Source: Agelaius tricolor (lineage: Eukaryota > Chordata > Aves > Passeriformes > Icteridae). From it: 64,000 nt of DNA. The notes beneath the pieces are model-generated. The model saw nothing but the letters and a program-made list of their open reading frames with translations. It was not told where the DNA came from and ran no database searches. Made by a program: the position numbers and the translations under genes. Below are positions 38,933 to 51,215 of the stretch, in pieces. The DNA is taken from positions 67,869,381 to 67,933,380 of the forward strand of contig JALJCS010000001.1 in assembly GCA_023055355.1 (NCBI GenBank), in the 5' to 3' direction. Each line of letters starts with the position of its first letter. Positions within the stretch are counted from its first letter, which is position 1.

Positions 38933-40198
38933 AACTTCCTGTCATTTCAAGACATCAGATTGTTTATAACTATTCCTTCTCTCTCAGAGAAAAAAAGCAC
39001 TAAAATCACTTTTTTAGCACAGTTTTATGCCACTAGTGGCTGCTTTTATAAACCTAACTGACTAAACTTAACCCAAAACTATGACTTCAAAGAAGAAACA
39101 CTGGAACTAACAGTGCTTATGTAAACACAGATGGTTTTGAGAAAAAATGACAAGAGATTTTGTGAAAGGCAAAAGGTAAAAGAAGTTGACAGACTTAGGA
39201 TGTCTTACTTTCCTTTAAGAAGCTGTTTTGCATGTGTGCCTTGAAACATATTGATATCTTCTATTCTCATGTTATTAATTTAGTTTCATTGCACATACTG
39301 CACTGTAATGGGGAGAAACTTGTGTTAGCCCTTACTCCTATGAACTACAACTTCCAATTGTGTTCTTCTGCTATTTAGTTCCCAAGAATATCTTCAAAGT
39401 TTGATAACAATTTATGTTGCGTGTCTATTAAGTCACTTTTATAGGATCCAACACAACAAACATCTGCTTATGTGAAGCCTGAAGATACTTTGGGTTTCTG
39501 TGAAGGCCATTTGATATCTGCCTTCTTTTATGGTTGACCTTGAAGGGGAGTTCAGTTTGGTAATTTATGGCAAACAGCATCCAGGAAGACCCATTTGCAA
39601 GATTCACTGTCACTTAGTGCTAAACGATCGCTCCTGACTCTGAAGACAATCTGAGTCCCTGACAGGGCAATCCCATAAAAAATATTGCTTGGCCACCCAG
39701 GTGTCTTTTCCAATTATCTGGAGTAGAAATTAATACTTTTAAAAGCTGCTAGTTTTTGAAAGGTTATTCCAATTTATTCCAGTAGTTTCTTTTGCACATT
39801 ATGATAAATTGGTTTATTACACCGTTATTTTGAATGTCAGCTTTTTAGAAGATTGAATCATAATATTGAAACATTAGAGTGAATGGCAAACATATTATTT
39901 TACAGCTGAGTAATATATTCCCTCTAAAAAAATTTTGCTCTGTTTTTAATAACAGGTAATTTTATGATTGTATTGCTTAATGCTGTTTCCCCACAATAAT
40001 TATTACTATGTAGTAAGGACTGGAGGACTTTCTCTCCAGTTGTCAGTGACAGCTTGGACAGGACACAAAATCTATGGAAGTAAAATAATCCAAATTGTGA
40101 GCTGTTCTTTTAAGTGTAAGAATTCATGATTTCTCAGTATCAGTTTAATATATGGAGCAGCTCCAGGGAGAATAAATGGTTAGGCTCACTTTAGTGGG

Positions 40199-40214
40199 CT
40201 TCTAAATTTAGAAG
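40199..40214. repeat. 16-bp perfect palindrome
   Basis: CTTCTAAATTTAGAAG is its own reverse complement. Probably chance in AT-rich DNA. Confidence 0.75.
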
Positions 40215-40433
40215 TAAGTTTTTTTAATGTCATGTTTTTTTCTTTGATTTTTTTTTCTTTCAGTGATAATCTCTGGGTGCTATTTTTGTTCCCCAAATCC
40301 TCTCCAATGGATCTATAAAAGGACTGTAATTAGCATTTTAATGGGAATAGTTGAATCTCACTGTTTCCCTACAGCGAGCATATTCCTATTTATGTAGAGC
40401 TCAGCAATACTCAAAGACATAAGAAATTCATAG

Positions 40434-40530
40434 TTTCTTCTTTTCTTTCTTTTTTTTCCTTTTTTTTTTTTTTTTTTGTTTTGGAAGCTGAGAGAAGAGG
40501 AGATGGGGTGGGGGAGGAGAAGAAACAAAG
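40434..40530 (+). repeat. Pyrimidine tract followed by purine-rich tract
   Basis: Forty-four uninterrupted pyrimidines (40434-40477, mostly T with C interruptions) are followed within a few bases by a purine-rich segment (40483-40530). The latter includes GGGGTGGGGGAGGAG, a weak G-quadruplex candidate. Strand-asymmetric tracts of this type can form triplex or hairpin structures. No coding role. Confidence 0.8.
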
Positions 40531-43493
40531 CTAAAGCCCTCATCCTTTTCAGCACTCTATCTGCTTGTAGAACAGTTTCTTTTTCCAGCATGAATTACAA
40601 ATTTTTTGGCTCTCTATCATCAGTTCTGCAGGTGGCTGAATACTTTGAACTCCTATTGACTTCTTTCACAGCACAATAAAGTTTCCATCCTGAGGTGCAC
40701 AGCAATGCCCCATGTATTTTTTAATTGGAACAATTATCTCGGAATGGTTCAGTACAAAGTACTATTTCAAAAAGACAATTTCCTGTAGGTAAATGGTGTC
40801 AATTTCAAAAGTAGTAGGTTACTGCTAATGAGTGTCTGACACTATTTTTCAAGCAGGCACATGTAAAGATAAAGATTTGGATCTCAGCCCAAATGTTTAG
40901 AGAGTAAGACACCTACAGCTCAAATAGTCAGATAATGGCATCAGAAATAATCTTCCCTCAAGCCCAGAACTTCTTCCCCTTTACAACCAGAAATTTCTGT
41001 TGGCTGTGGGTAGGGAAACCTACCATAAAACCTGAGCACCTCACAGATATTGCATTCTTGTTTCCACAGGCTGATTTCCATGGCATTGTGGAGGGTAAAG
41101 CCCTGATGAATTTATCTTCATAATGTGTGATGTGGAAAAATAATTAAAGTCCATAATATGTAATATTTGGATCCTTGCATCACATCTTAGCCACAGGTCC
41201 AATATAATAGTTTACAAATTGAGTGATTTCATGGATAAGAAAGGTTTTCTTGCAGGAGAAGAGCACAGCTTCTGTTGCAGCTGAGATAAGTTGGTGGCAC
41301 TGTTTGTGTGAAATTGTGGATCCCATGTGCCCCATAGGGAGGTGTGTGCCCGAGCTTCATCCAGGAACTCACGGGTGTGCTGACCTCTTCATCCCCACAA
41401 GATTCACATGCAGCCTTTGTGGATACTCTCAGGAGGCCTCTAAGCAGTGCTGAGCTGTGCCTGCACTTCAAGACTTAGCAGATCACAAATCAGTAAATCT
41501 GTAGCTATGTTGACTAGCCTGCTCATCCTTAAAAGTAAGTTCTTTCTGACTCTATTCCCTAGAAATGTTGTTAGTGGGTAAGAGTTAGGAAAGATGTTTT
41601 TCCCCAGCCCTCTCAATATTTTTTCCCACTTTATCATATTAATATAATGAAAAGGTCATATACTTGAAATTCAAATGCATGGAGGAGTGATTTCCACATA
41701 CTTCCGGTTAGAACACCAATAATAAATAACAGTATATACATAGCAGCTTCTTGTTTTCCTGAATAGCAAGATTTATCTCCCAGCACAATAAATATTGAAG
41801 TTGGCTTTAAATTGGTCAAAATTAGTCTTTCTGGTCAATAAATCTTGATATTTCCCTCCACAGAGATCAATACCTGTTTAATATATCAGATTATTGAATG
41901 AAATTAATAAATGTAGCTCTGCATGAAGACTCTCACATATGGAAAACAGTCCAAGTTTAGGAGGCTTCACAAAGGCTCACAACATACTGTATGGACTATT
42001 TCAGTTGAATGTTAAGAAACTGCTGAACTGTGCATTAAATAAATTACTGTATTGCTCAGAGAGTTACAGTAAGGTCTATTAAGTACTTATTTAAAGACTT
42101 GGCAACAGTGAACAACAATAAATAATTCAAGTAGCACCTCTAATCTTGTTTTCTTTCTCCTTAATTGGTTTTACAGCATTGTTTTGACATTTACCCTTGA
42201 ATTTAAAAAAAAAAATACTCAGAAAGAAGAAAATGCATGCTGTGCACTAATCCAGCTGTCAATGGAGTACTTACATATTGATGCATCAGAGCAGCACAGG
42301 AGCTCCACTCTGTCTTCAGAGCTGGCAAAGCCCATTATTGGTGTGCAGTCGTATGGGCTTCTGGGCTTGCAGAAAAACTGGGTTTAAGAACTGTGTGTTT
42401 GTACAAATGTGAATGTATAAACATAAAATTACTTTAAAAATATAGAAATATTGCATCACTATCTCCAGATGCATAAGAAACCATGTCTGATCTCTCACCC
42501 AGGGAGGCATCTAAATGCCAAACATTTGCCAAGAAGGACAGATGGATCCAGAAGAGCTCAACAGCTGGAAAACTCAAAAAGTAAAGGACAGCCAACACTT
42601 TTGCTGTTCAGATTTTCCCAGCCTATTGGGAACTCTGGGGTGATTCTAGCCTTCAGGTTTTAAACTCAAAAGGACTATGTCAGGTCATATTTCAACTGAG
42701 CTTTTAGAACTGGAGAAATTGTTGTTGGTTTTAGTTTTAATTAAGTTTACAGAATATAGGACATAGTTTGGCTTCTCCAGAAGTTTTTCAAACTTTTTTA
42801 TCTAAACTATTTTGCATTAACTGGCTATTTTATTAAAAATTTTTAAGTTTATAGAAAGGATTTTTTTTTTCCTGAAGAGAGAAGGGAATAAGAAAATAAA
42901 AGATACATGTTTTTCTTTTCATGAGTTTTAATTTTGCTACATAATTTTCTTCAATGATATATAAGCTTGCATTTTTGAGTACAGGTAAATAAAAACATAA
43001 ATAGACATATGAGAAATGAGATTATACTGTCCTTTTTTGAGCAATGTATGAATCTATTCAAAGAATACATTTAGTGAATGCCAAATTGGTAAAAATATGG
43101 CACATACTGCATTTAGATATGATATTGACACCTCTTGGAACTTCAGATGGAAGTATTAACACTTTTGTCATGTACATATCACCTCCATGCATATTCATCT
43201 TGAAACTTCTATGCATAGTAAATAATTTTTTTTGTTACCGACACAGTATGGGTTTGTATGTGCACCCACTGTTTAAAAATTACATTTTCCAACATATCCT
43301 TCTCTCTCTTTTCTTCTAAAATATAAAGAGATTTTTTTTAAACATTTTTCTTACTATGTAATAAAATACAAAAGTTCAAAACAAAGACACCATTAATCAA
43401 TGTAAAACTGAATAATATTTTTTTTTACTCAGAGAAATGTAGAAATACTCTTCTCAATTCTACTTATCTCACTCATTATAATAGGATGTAATT

Positions 43494-43548
43494 AAAAAAA
43501 AACAAAAAAAAAAAACCAAACCAAAAAAAAAAAAACCAAAACAAAACA
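43494..43548 (+). repeat. A-rich low-complexity tract
   Basis: A-runs of 9, 12 and 13 bases separated by single C or CC interruptions, including CCAAACC. It could be a decayed poly(A) tail, but no retroposed body was recognised upstream. CR1 does not use a poly(A) tail. Confidence 0.88.
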
Positions 43549-45360
43549 TTTTCCTTTGTACTTGGGCCATCAAAGTATTCCCAGAGTGCAGAAATCCTTC
43601 CATACCTCCTCATAAAGATATTCTACTGAGTGGTGGAAGACTGCAGTAAAGTTAATAAAATCCCTTCTGACAATAATGAATTTTCTTTCTTCATTGTGAT
43701 ATGTGGTTGAGGTGGATTGTATTGACACCTCCCCAGTAAGTCCAGACAATAAAGGTAAAACCCACTGCTCTTATTTCCCATTCAATTTCCTGAATTTGTC
43801 TATAATAAACATCTTTGTGAATCTTATTTCATTCACCTATATCCATTATTGTTAAAATTTGACTAATGAAACATGAAATAAATCTAATTAGCTTCATCTC
43901 TGTTTTGAGCCAGGTTACTAACCAGTCACTATTAGAATAAAGTAGATTTTATACACCCTGTTTAGCTGTTCTCAAGCAAAGACTGCATTGCTAGCTCTGC
44001 TGATAATCTATCAAGGGGGCTGGGTTAAGTCACTTCAATCCCCTTACTCCATTCCCACATCAAAAAAAAAGAAATATTTCACAATAAGTCCTTAGACCTC
44101 GTTGTGAGTCAGGGAACAAAATCTCATTACATTGTTAGTATTTGCTTTGTAATAGTGTAATGGTCCCCCTGCAGGACTGACCTCTCTTGGAACTGGCTGA
44201 AGAACTGGGAGTCAAGCCTGAATTAGTAGTTACACATTAGCTACAGAGAAAAGCAACCTTCCACAAGTGGCAGGTGTCACCCGTGTGAAATGAACTGCCT
44301 TTGGAACATACCTGTTACTCTCCATTGAAAGAGCCCTTACAGCTTACACTTGAAGTAATCAAATACCAAAATACATGTCCTTAGTGCATTTTGTGGTGAC
44401 CCAGAGCCCTCCATCAATCCTGTGTCAAAGCTGTTAGCATCATGCACATATCCTGAATTACCATAGAGCATCTCAACTGGTGCTAAACACCTGTGCTAGG
44501 TACCTGCATTGCTCTTCACATTTTAGGGCTCTACAGTGGAAAGAATTTTTTCCTCCTCCCCACACAGCATAAAGTGGATCTCATGAAGAAGTGCGCTGTT
44601 ACAGCCTTTGAATGAGAGATGTCCTGAGAACATGTTTGCATATGCAAAGCAACATTTCCTGGAAATTTAAAATATTGCTCTTTCAAATAATAAATTTTTT
44701 ATCAGGCAATTATACGTTTATATATGCTAGTACATCACTGGTATTCAATTTGTCTTAAGTAACAAACTTATTCATGGTAGTATGACTAAAGCAATAACTT
44801 TGTGGGCTGCACTCTTAAAATATTCTGGTCTGGTTTTATTTTCTTTCTTTGTTAAGGACACATTCTGTCTGCAGATACATGACTCGTGTTCTAAAAGAGT
44901 TCTTTCTCTAAAAGTAAAGAAAACCAAATAATATTGATCCAATTGTGAACTTGCTAATAAGTGTCTCAGGACAGCAAATAATTTGGGAAAAAAGAGGTGA
45001 CGTCTGGCCATATCTATTATCATAGTAATTCCATAAAACTATATGCTGACCTTGAATTGACTGTGCATTTTACAAGCTCAGATGAACAGCCATGCAAACA
45101 GACTGGCTACCACTCAAGAGTGAAAAAGCAGTCAGCTGACCAGTCACTTAAATTCAAGGATAGATCAATCATAAACTTAGAGATTTTGCATACAGTTTTG
45201 AAATAAATCCCTACAGTGGTCTCTCTTTGCAGCTGAACTCCACATGTTCCATGGTTTGGGCAACTGTCAGTTCCTTTGAATTTGCATTTACCAATCTAAC
45301 AAGTTTAGTTTTCACATCCTTAGCAAAACAGGGGACTGGGAGGCTCATTCTCTCAGATGG

Positions 45361-45420
45361 CCTAATTCAGCTCCCATTAAAATCAATGAAATTACCCTGT
45401 TGGCTTAAGTGAAATCTGAG
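45361..45420 (+). repeat. Possible ancient amniote repeat relic
   Basis: The order of AATTCAGCTCCCATTAAAAT, CAATGAAATTACCCTG, and TTAAGTGAAATCTGA resembles an old amniote repeat with TGATTCTGCTCCCATTGAAGT, CAATGG-AGTTAC and GTGAGATCAGAAT parts. The match is short and from memory. It may be related to the candidate at 18383-18430. Confidence 0.3.
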
Positions 45421-46336
45421 TTATATACTACACACAGAACAGCTGTGCAGGATCAGCTCAAAAGTGCATTTATTCCAGCATCCCATTTCTGACAAGAATA
45501 AATAAAGTGTGCTTATGGAAGAAGTCATGGAAACAGGGCAAATACAGAAGGATACTTTAACTTGTACTCTTGCTACTCCCAGCAATTTGCATTTCAGAGA
45601 CTTTGTGAGCTGTATGTTATAATCACTTCACTGTGTTTAATAGCTTTTGATGGATTTTTCATTGAAGGTCTTCAATCTGTTTTTGAATCCACTTATACTT
45701 TTGACATTCACAAAGGGTTCCACAACTGAATTATGCCTTATTTGAAAAAGTACTTCCTTTTGTTTATTTTAAACTGCCTAATAATAATAATCTCATTTGG
45801 TTCTTCCTAGTTCTTACGTCCTGAAAAATAATGAATAATCAGTGTCATGTTCAGCATCTACATGCAATTCACAATTTTATAGACTTAAATAATATTTTCC
45901 TTCTACCAATATTCCTTTTTCCACCTGAAGAGTTCCAGTTTATGCAATTACCTCTACAGGAAGGGCATTGCCCAGCTTCTTTGAAAAACTTTTAATTCTT
46001 CTTGGTCTCATTTGAAGTGACACAGCAAGAACTATTTGCAGAATTAAAATGTAGGTACACCAGGAATACACAGTGGCACACAGTTTCCTCTGTTATTATC
46101 CCTTTTTTCTTGCAATTTCTTTGCTATTTCAACTGCCCTGAGCACTAAGATAATGTCAGCATTTGGCACACAGCTATTTGCATCCATTTCTCTTGTTGAG
46201 CAAGAGCTGATTTTCATGACTGTGTAGTGCTTTCGTGTAAACTACAAGTATAATACAAATGCAGCAGTTTGCCTTTTTAACCACTGAATTTTGTCTGCCA
46301 TCTCATTTTCCTGTCATTTGGTACCATGAAATACAC

Positions 46337-46447
46337 AGAATCATAGAATCATAGAAAGGTTTGGAAGGGACCTTAAAGATCACCTGGTTCCAATACCCCT
46401 GTCATGGGCATGTACAGCTTCCACTAGACTAGCTTGATCAAAAATTC
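46337..46447 (-). mobile_element. CR1 3'-end stub, minus strand
   Basis: Antisense CR1 3' terminus. It has the duplicated AATCATAG unit, then AAAGGTTTGGAAGGGACCTT, AAAGATCACCTGGTTCCAA, CCCCTGTCATGGGCAT and TTCCACTAGACTAGCTTGA. The tandem terminal ATCATAGA units are the hallmark of CR1 3' ends. It is better preserved than the stub at 29066 but lacks coding sequence. Confidence 0.93.
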
Positions 46448-49338
46448 CTTCTGCAACTCTTCTTAATCAGGGGTTTTTTTGGACTAACGTGAAATTTTTG
46501 TTTCTAACAGTTCCAGAAATTTTTGAAACCAACAGTTTCACTCTTCAGCCTCCCAATTCAACACAGTTTCTAAGTCAGTTTTGTCTGTGTGTAATGACAA
46601 ATCAGAATAAAGTCTCCTCAGGGAGATTGATTGTTTATTAAACCTCTTCTTCAGAAAGAACTGGAATTTCGATGTAGTAATTCAGCTGCAATTTTACAGT
46701 GCTCTATCTTCCCACCTGTCTGTGATGGCTTTCTCTGTGAATTCCAAATCCTCAAAGTTTCCTTTCTCTGACACATCCTCACCTGTTTGCTCACCCCAGG
46801 CAGATGATATTTTTCACATTAATCATTTAGGATTAAACCAGTGTTAATTGCTTTCAATGGCAATTGGGGGCATTCAGGGGTGATGCCCTTCAGTCACTCC
46901 AGGTAGCCTTATGCCAATCCAAGTGGCCATAGTCCTACTCTCCAGTGAAGCTGGACTCTGTTTGCTGCACTCACCATGAAAATTTTTGTGCCTCTGAGAC
47001 CCTATTAGTACTGCCAGCAAAGCTTGTCTGGGCAAGGCATTTGACACATTCTGGACCGGGTGGCACATTTTGGGGGTTGTGCAAAACTGTTTCTAGCAAA
47101 CATTTGAACGAAAATAGAAAAAGATATATGAAAAAACAACAGCAAGAGTGTTAGTGTACCATATACAATACTTGGTGAAAAAGCACAGCTGTATTAGGAG
47201 CATCCCTGTGGGGATCTGTGACAACAACCAAAGCCTTGAAGTTAAAACACTAACACACTTTAATCAAAAGCCATGTGCACTTTTTGGATGCTCTCTTCCA
47301 TCATTGCTTTGATTAACATCATCTGTTCTTTCTGGCAAGCAAATAGATAACTAAAACATGGTCAGATATTCTTGCCTGAAATGTGACAAATATGCCTTGC
47401 CAGCAGATGAGAAACACCTCTTTCTCAGGGGTCCACCAAAGTCAAAAACTTGTGAGGCATTTTTCAGTTTATTTGACGTGTGACATTTGGGAGGTACACT
47501 TCTTCAGTAAAAAGCTGTCCTGTATGTGAATATGTCGCCTGAATAAGAACTGACGCCAAACACAACAGGCTATGTGAGTTACTCCTTAAGATAAATGAAA
47601 TCTGCTTTTTAATCCCTTTCTTTCTGAAGATAAGGTGATTTACTTAAATATGCTGTCCATATTTGTCTGTCAGGCTCTTATGCCTTCCTATATATTTTTG
47701 AAACCCTTAACCAAACTTGACAGAAGGTAGAGGAGTCTGTAATAACTACAAAGGGAAAATAATTTGGGTATAGAAAATGACTATTTTTCTTATTAGAATA
47801 TTTTCTTCTACTATGTGGAAAGGTTGTGTGCCTGAATCAAAATGGAAAACATTAGAAGTCATATTTAGGGTTAAATATCAAAGTTTTATTGAATTTTGTT
47901 ACCTTCTTTACAAAGTTACTTAGAGTTATGTATTGAAAAAAAACAAAACCATGAATAAGAAAAACAAAATATTTAATTTTTCTTCCAACAAATCTGTCTG
48001 TATCTGGAGGTGAACATGGACAGCAAGATGCAGACTGCATTGATTCAATTTCTGTGAAATTTTTACATCTAAAGAACAGCTTTTTGTCCCAGGTGTGTTG
48101 TATCATATCCTCTGGGTCAGTTTATCTTTCTCTCCAACAAATCACAAGACTGTACTGCATACTTCATCTTGTAGGTGCAAGAAGCTACATCTGCAAAAAT
48201 AAGGAAAGCAAGAACGTTTCAAGCTGTTGAAACTGTAATGGACTTTACATTTAGGAACAGCCTTTTTTAAAGGCTTCCACATCATTTTTCCTGTTAGAAA
48301 TACTGGATTGCTAAGAACTGAAAACTGAATTTTTTCATATAATTTTTCATGTAAAATGTGAAACACAACTAGCACTAGATGCCAATGAAAAGAGCTGTCA
48401 TTTTCTTGATAGCATGAACCATGATATGTGTGAGTTTGTGTTTGTATTAAAAAGTAATGGTTTCTTTCAAGAGGCTTTTATATTTAAAAATGTGTACATT
48501 AAGATATCTTGCCAAAAAATATTGGTTGTTCACATGTTGATTTTCATTTCAAAGAAAGAGGTCACAGTTCTCATCCAATTTGTTTTACAGTTAGACATCA
48601 ACTTTCCATGGAAGAAAAGTTACCTAAAGATTGTGGATTATCTAATACCTTTTGCTGGCAATGAATTACATAGACCTCTGATTTTATCTGCCTTAGCAAT
48701 TTCTATGACCCTGTGTTTCTTCTAATCTCTTCAATGTACCTTCACATCAATAGAAATCCTGAGAGTGGTGTCAGGAAAAGCAAATTTATATTTGTAGGAT
48801 GTCTAGCTAACATAGAAACAATGAAAGGTGAAGGAAAAGAGTTTCTTATTTTAGATGTGCTGATGTGCTGCCCACAATGAGGGAGCACATTAACAGCATA
48901 GTTAACAGTCATCACTTAATTTGCTTTCGCAGGTGTTTTTACAGGTGCTTTCACAGCAATCTTTCCAAATATCCTTTCAGATAACCTTCATTCTTATAAA
49001 AAGCTTTTCTTTGAAAGCAAATATTTAGATAATTTTCTTTTTCAAAAATCCTTCATTGAGTGAAATGACTTTGTTCAATGCCATAAGAGATTAAAAAAAA
49101 AAAGACCAATTCATGCTAAGAGAAAGGACTTTGTGCTAAGGTGAAGTCATGAAAATACTCCAAAGTAAGTAAAATATGATGAACAGAAACAAGAGGAATT
49201 TCCTCTGTAATGAGGGAAGGTACTCAACTTTTACTACCCATACAAGTACAAAGACATATTAATATGTAGAGCACACATAAAATATAGTAGTAAACGGGAG
49301 GAAAGAGATTTTAAGAGAAAATACTAATCGAAAATCTG

Positions 49339-49358
49339 CTATTGACAGTTGTCAATAG
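49339..49358. repeat. Inverted repeat, 9-bp arms
   Basis: CTATTGACA and TGTCAATAG flank a GT spacer, giving a 20-base near-perfect palindrome. Confidence 0.8.
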
Positions 49359-51187
49359 AGTAAAAACTGGTACAAGCTTCCAGATTAAAATTTTGAGCTT
49401 AATATTTGAGAAAATGGCAAACAATTAAAAAACTAGCATAAGTTTTTTTTCAGTCGGAAAAAAGAAATCAATCTATCTTCAGTTCTTTTTCAATAGAATT
49501 TTTCAATCTTCCATGTGATTGTTCCCTCTTTTTCAAATCTTGTAGGTGGTCTGCATATTAGAGTTGTCCCTAAGATGTATGAAGTCATGCTAAAACAAAA
49601 TTAATAGTTTGCACACCTATAATGATTCTTACTTTTAAAAAGCAAGTAGCCATTGCCAATTAAACAGACTTTAAAAATTGAATATATTTAGAGCAGAGAT
49701 GTGTTTTACTAGCAAAAGAAACAATTATTTCATATTCCCTCAAGTGCAATCAAGAAGAGATAATGATGACACAATGCTCCTTTATTGCCTACCCCTTCGT
49801 GTTTGCAAGTCACCTTGCATGAGTCTAAAAAAAAGACTGCATGAAATAACTCCTAGACACATACTAGAAAACTGGCAACACAATTTATTTTCACTTTATG
49901 AGCATGCTAGCACTCAATTCAGATCCTCTGCTCTGTATCTGGGCATGCATATTTCTTTCATACTCACTTTTCTACTTACTCTCCTGGCTGGCTCCTATAC
50001 TTCAGCCCATTTCTTTGTATCATAACTTCCCCACGCTTTTTCTGATTTTATTCTATTTTGAGGCTCAGTTCAATGCTGGTTCTCATTTTCTGAAACTCAT
50101 GAATTATTTTGATTATGAAATTTCCATGTCCAAAAGTAAGGCTAAGACATCAGACAGAAATCCCAAGCCTGCTCATTCAAAATCTAGGAGAGTTTGAAGA
50201 CACAAAAAGCATCCTCTGCTATTAGGAAACATCAGGAAATTTTTTGTTGGATCAGCAATTTCTACCCCACCTTTAAGTCCTTCCATTCTAGTGGAACAGG
50301 GGATATGCCTAAAGAGGCACGAACAGAGAAGGTTCCTGTTCAGGTGCTAAAATTATGCATCAATTGGACGAAAGACCCAATAACAACCCATTCATTTAAT
50401 TGCCTGAAATATGCCAGGATTTCACTCAAAATCATCTCAGGCTTGTGATGCTAAATTATTTGTATTCATAGCGAGTTCAAAGGGAGCTAATGACTCTCAA
50501 CCCCTTCTACAAGTGAACATTAACAAACAAGATGGCCAGGCAGAGATGGGACCAAAGGGAGAAAACCCTATGGACCTAGAGGTCTGGCTCCCTGCAGATA
50601 AAAGGTTTGTCTCAGGGTTGGCACCCTGGAAAACAGCTGTTGGGAAAGCTGAAAACTCCTTTGTCAGCACATTTGGCAACATTTGGCTGTGCAGCTTGAG
50701 GTAGCTTTACCCTCACCAGCAGTTGTCCCAGCTGCTGAGGGCTGCCTTCAATCCTTTGGATCGTGCTGCACAGCGCTCCAATTCCCAAAACAGAAAGGAC
50801 GAAACCAATCCAGCCTCTTATCCCCAGCACTACCTTGATCATTTACTGTGAAAACCAACATCAGCAGGTAGGTGGGGAATAGACCAGGTCCTTCATCCTG
50901 AGCTGGGCAGTGTGTTTCCTCAGAACATATTCCTGGTCCGTGCTAGAGCACCATCACCTCATCCCCTTCCACAGCACTCAGCACAGCCACCTGTAACACA
51001 CCTCCTGGTGACATCTGGGGTGGTGCCCTGCAGCTTTGTGTGACACGGCATGGGACTGAGACACCGGGCTTCACTTTCGGTGTCATGAGAGAGAGCAGTT
51101 TCACAGGTGTGACATTTTGTGTCAATAAAATTTGCTGGATTAATTTCTCTGATTAATTCAGACTAATTTTTCTTCTGGTAAGAAAAA

Positions 51188-51215
51188 AATTACCTTATCT
51201 GAAGATAAGGTAATT
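51188..51215. repeat. 28-bp near-perfect palindrome
   Basis: AATTACCTTATCT (51188-51200) and AGATAAGGTAATT (51203-51215) are exact reverse complements around a GA spacer. Each arm contains a GATA core (TTATCT/AGATAA). TTCTGGTAA (51173-51181) and TTCTGGCAA (51217-51225) flank it as an 8-of-9 direct repeat, one overlying the A-run before the left arm. It is reminiscent of a tiny inverted-repeat element with a duplicated flank, but too short to assign. Confidence 0.85.

Larger units (their letters stand above)
38538..46336. other. Unique non-coding stretch with tract asymmetry
   Basis: No gene seen. It contains a 9-bp triplicate (38906-38932), a 16-bp palindrome (40199-40214) and the pyrimidine/purine switch at 40434-40530. 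It also holds the A-rich tract at 43494-43548 and a possible ancient repeat relic at 45361-45420. The segment at 41.22-41.47 kb is less AT-rich and open on both strands, but has no recognisable motif or splice structure. Confidence 0.57.

Noticed and set aside
50500..51130. Possible endogenous retrovirus or LTR segment
   Set aside because: Less AT-rich and with a polyadenylation-like AATAAA, but no LTR ends, primer-binding site or retroviral motif could be recognised.
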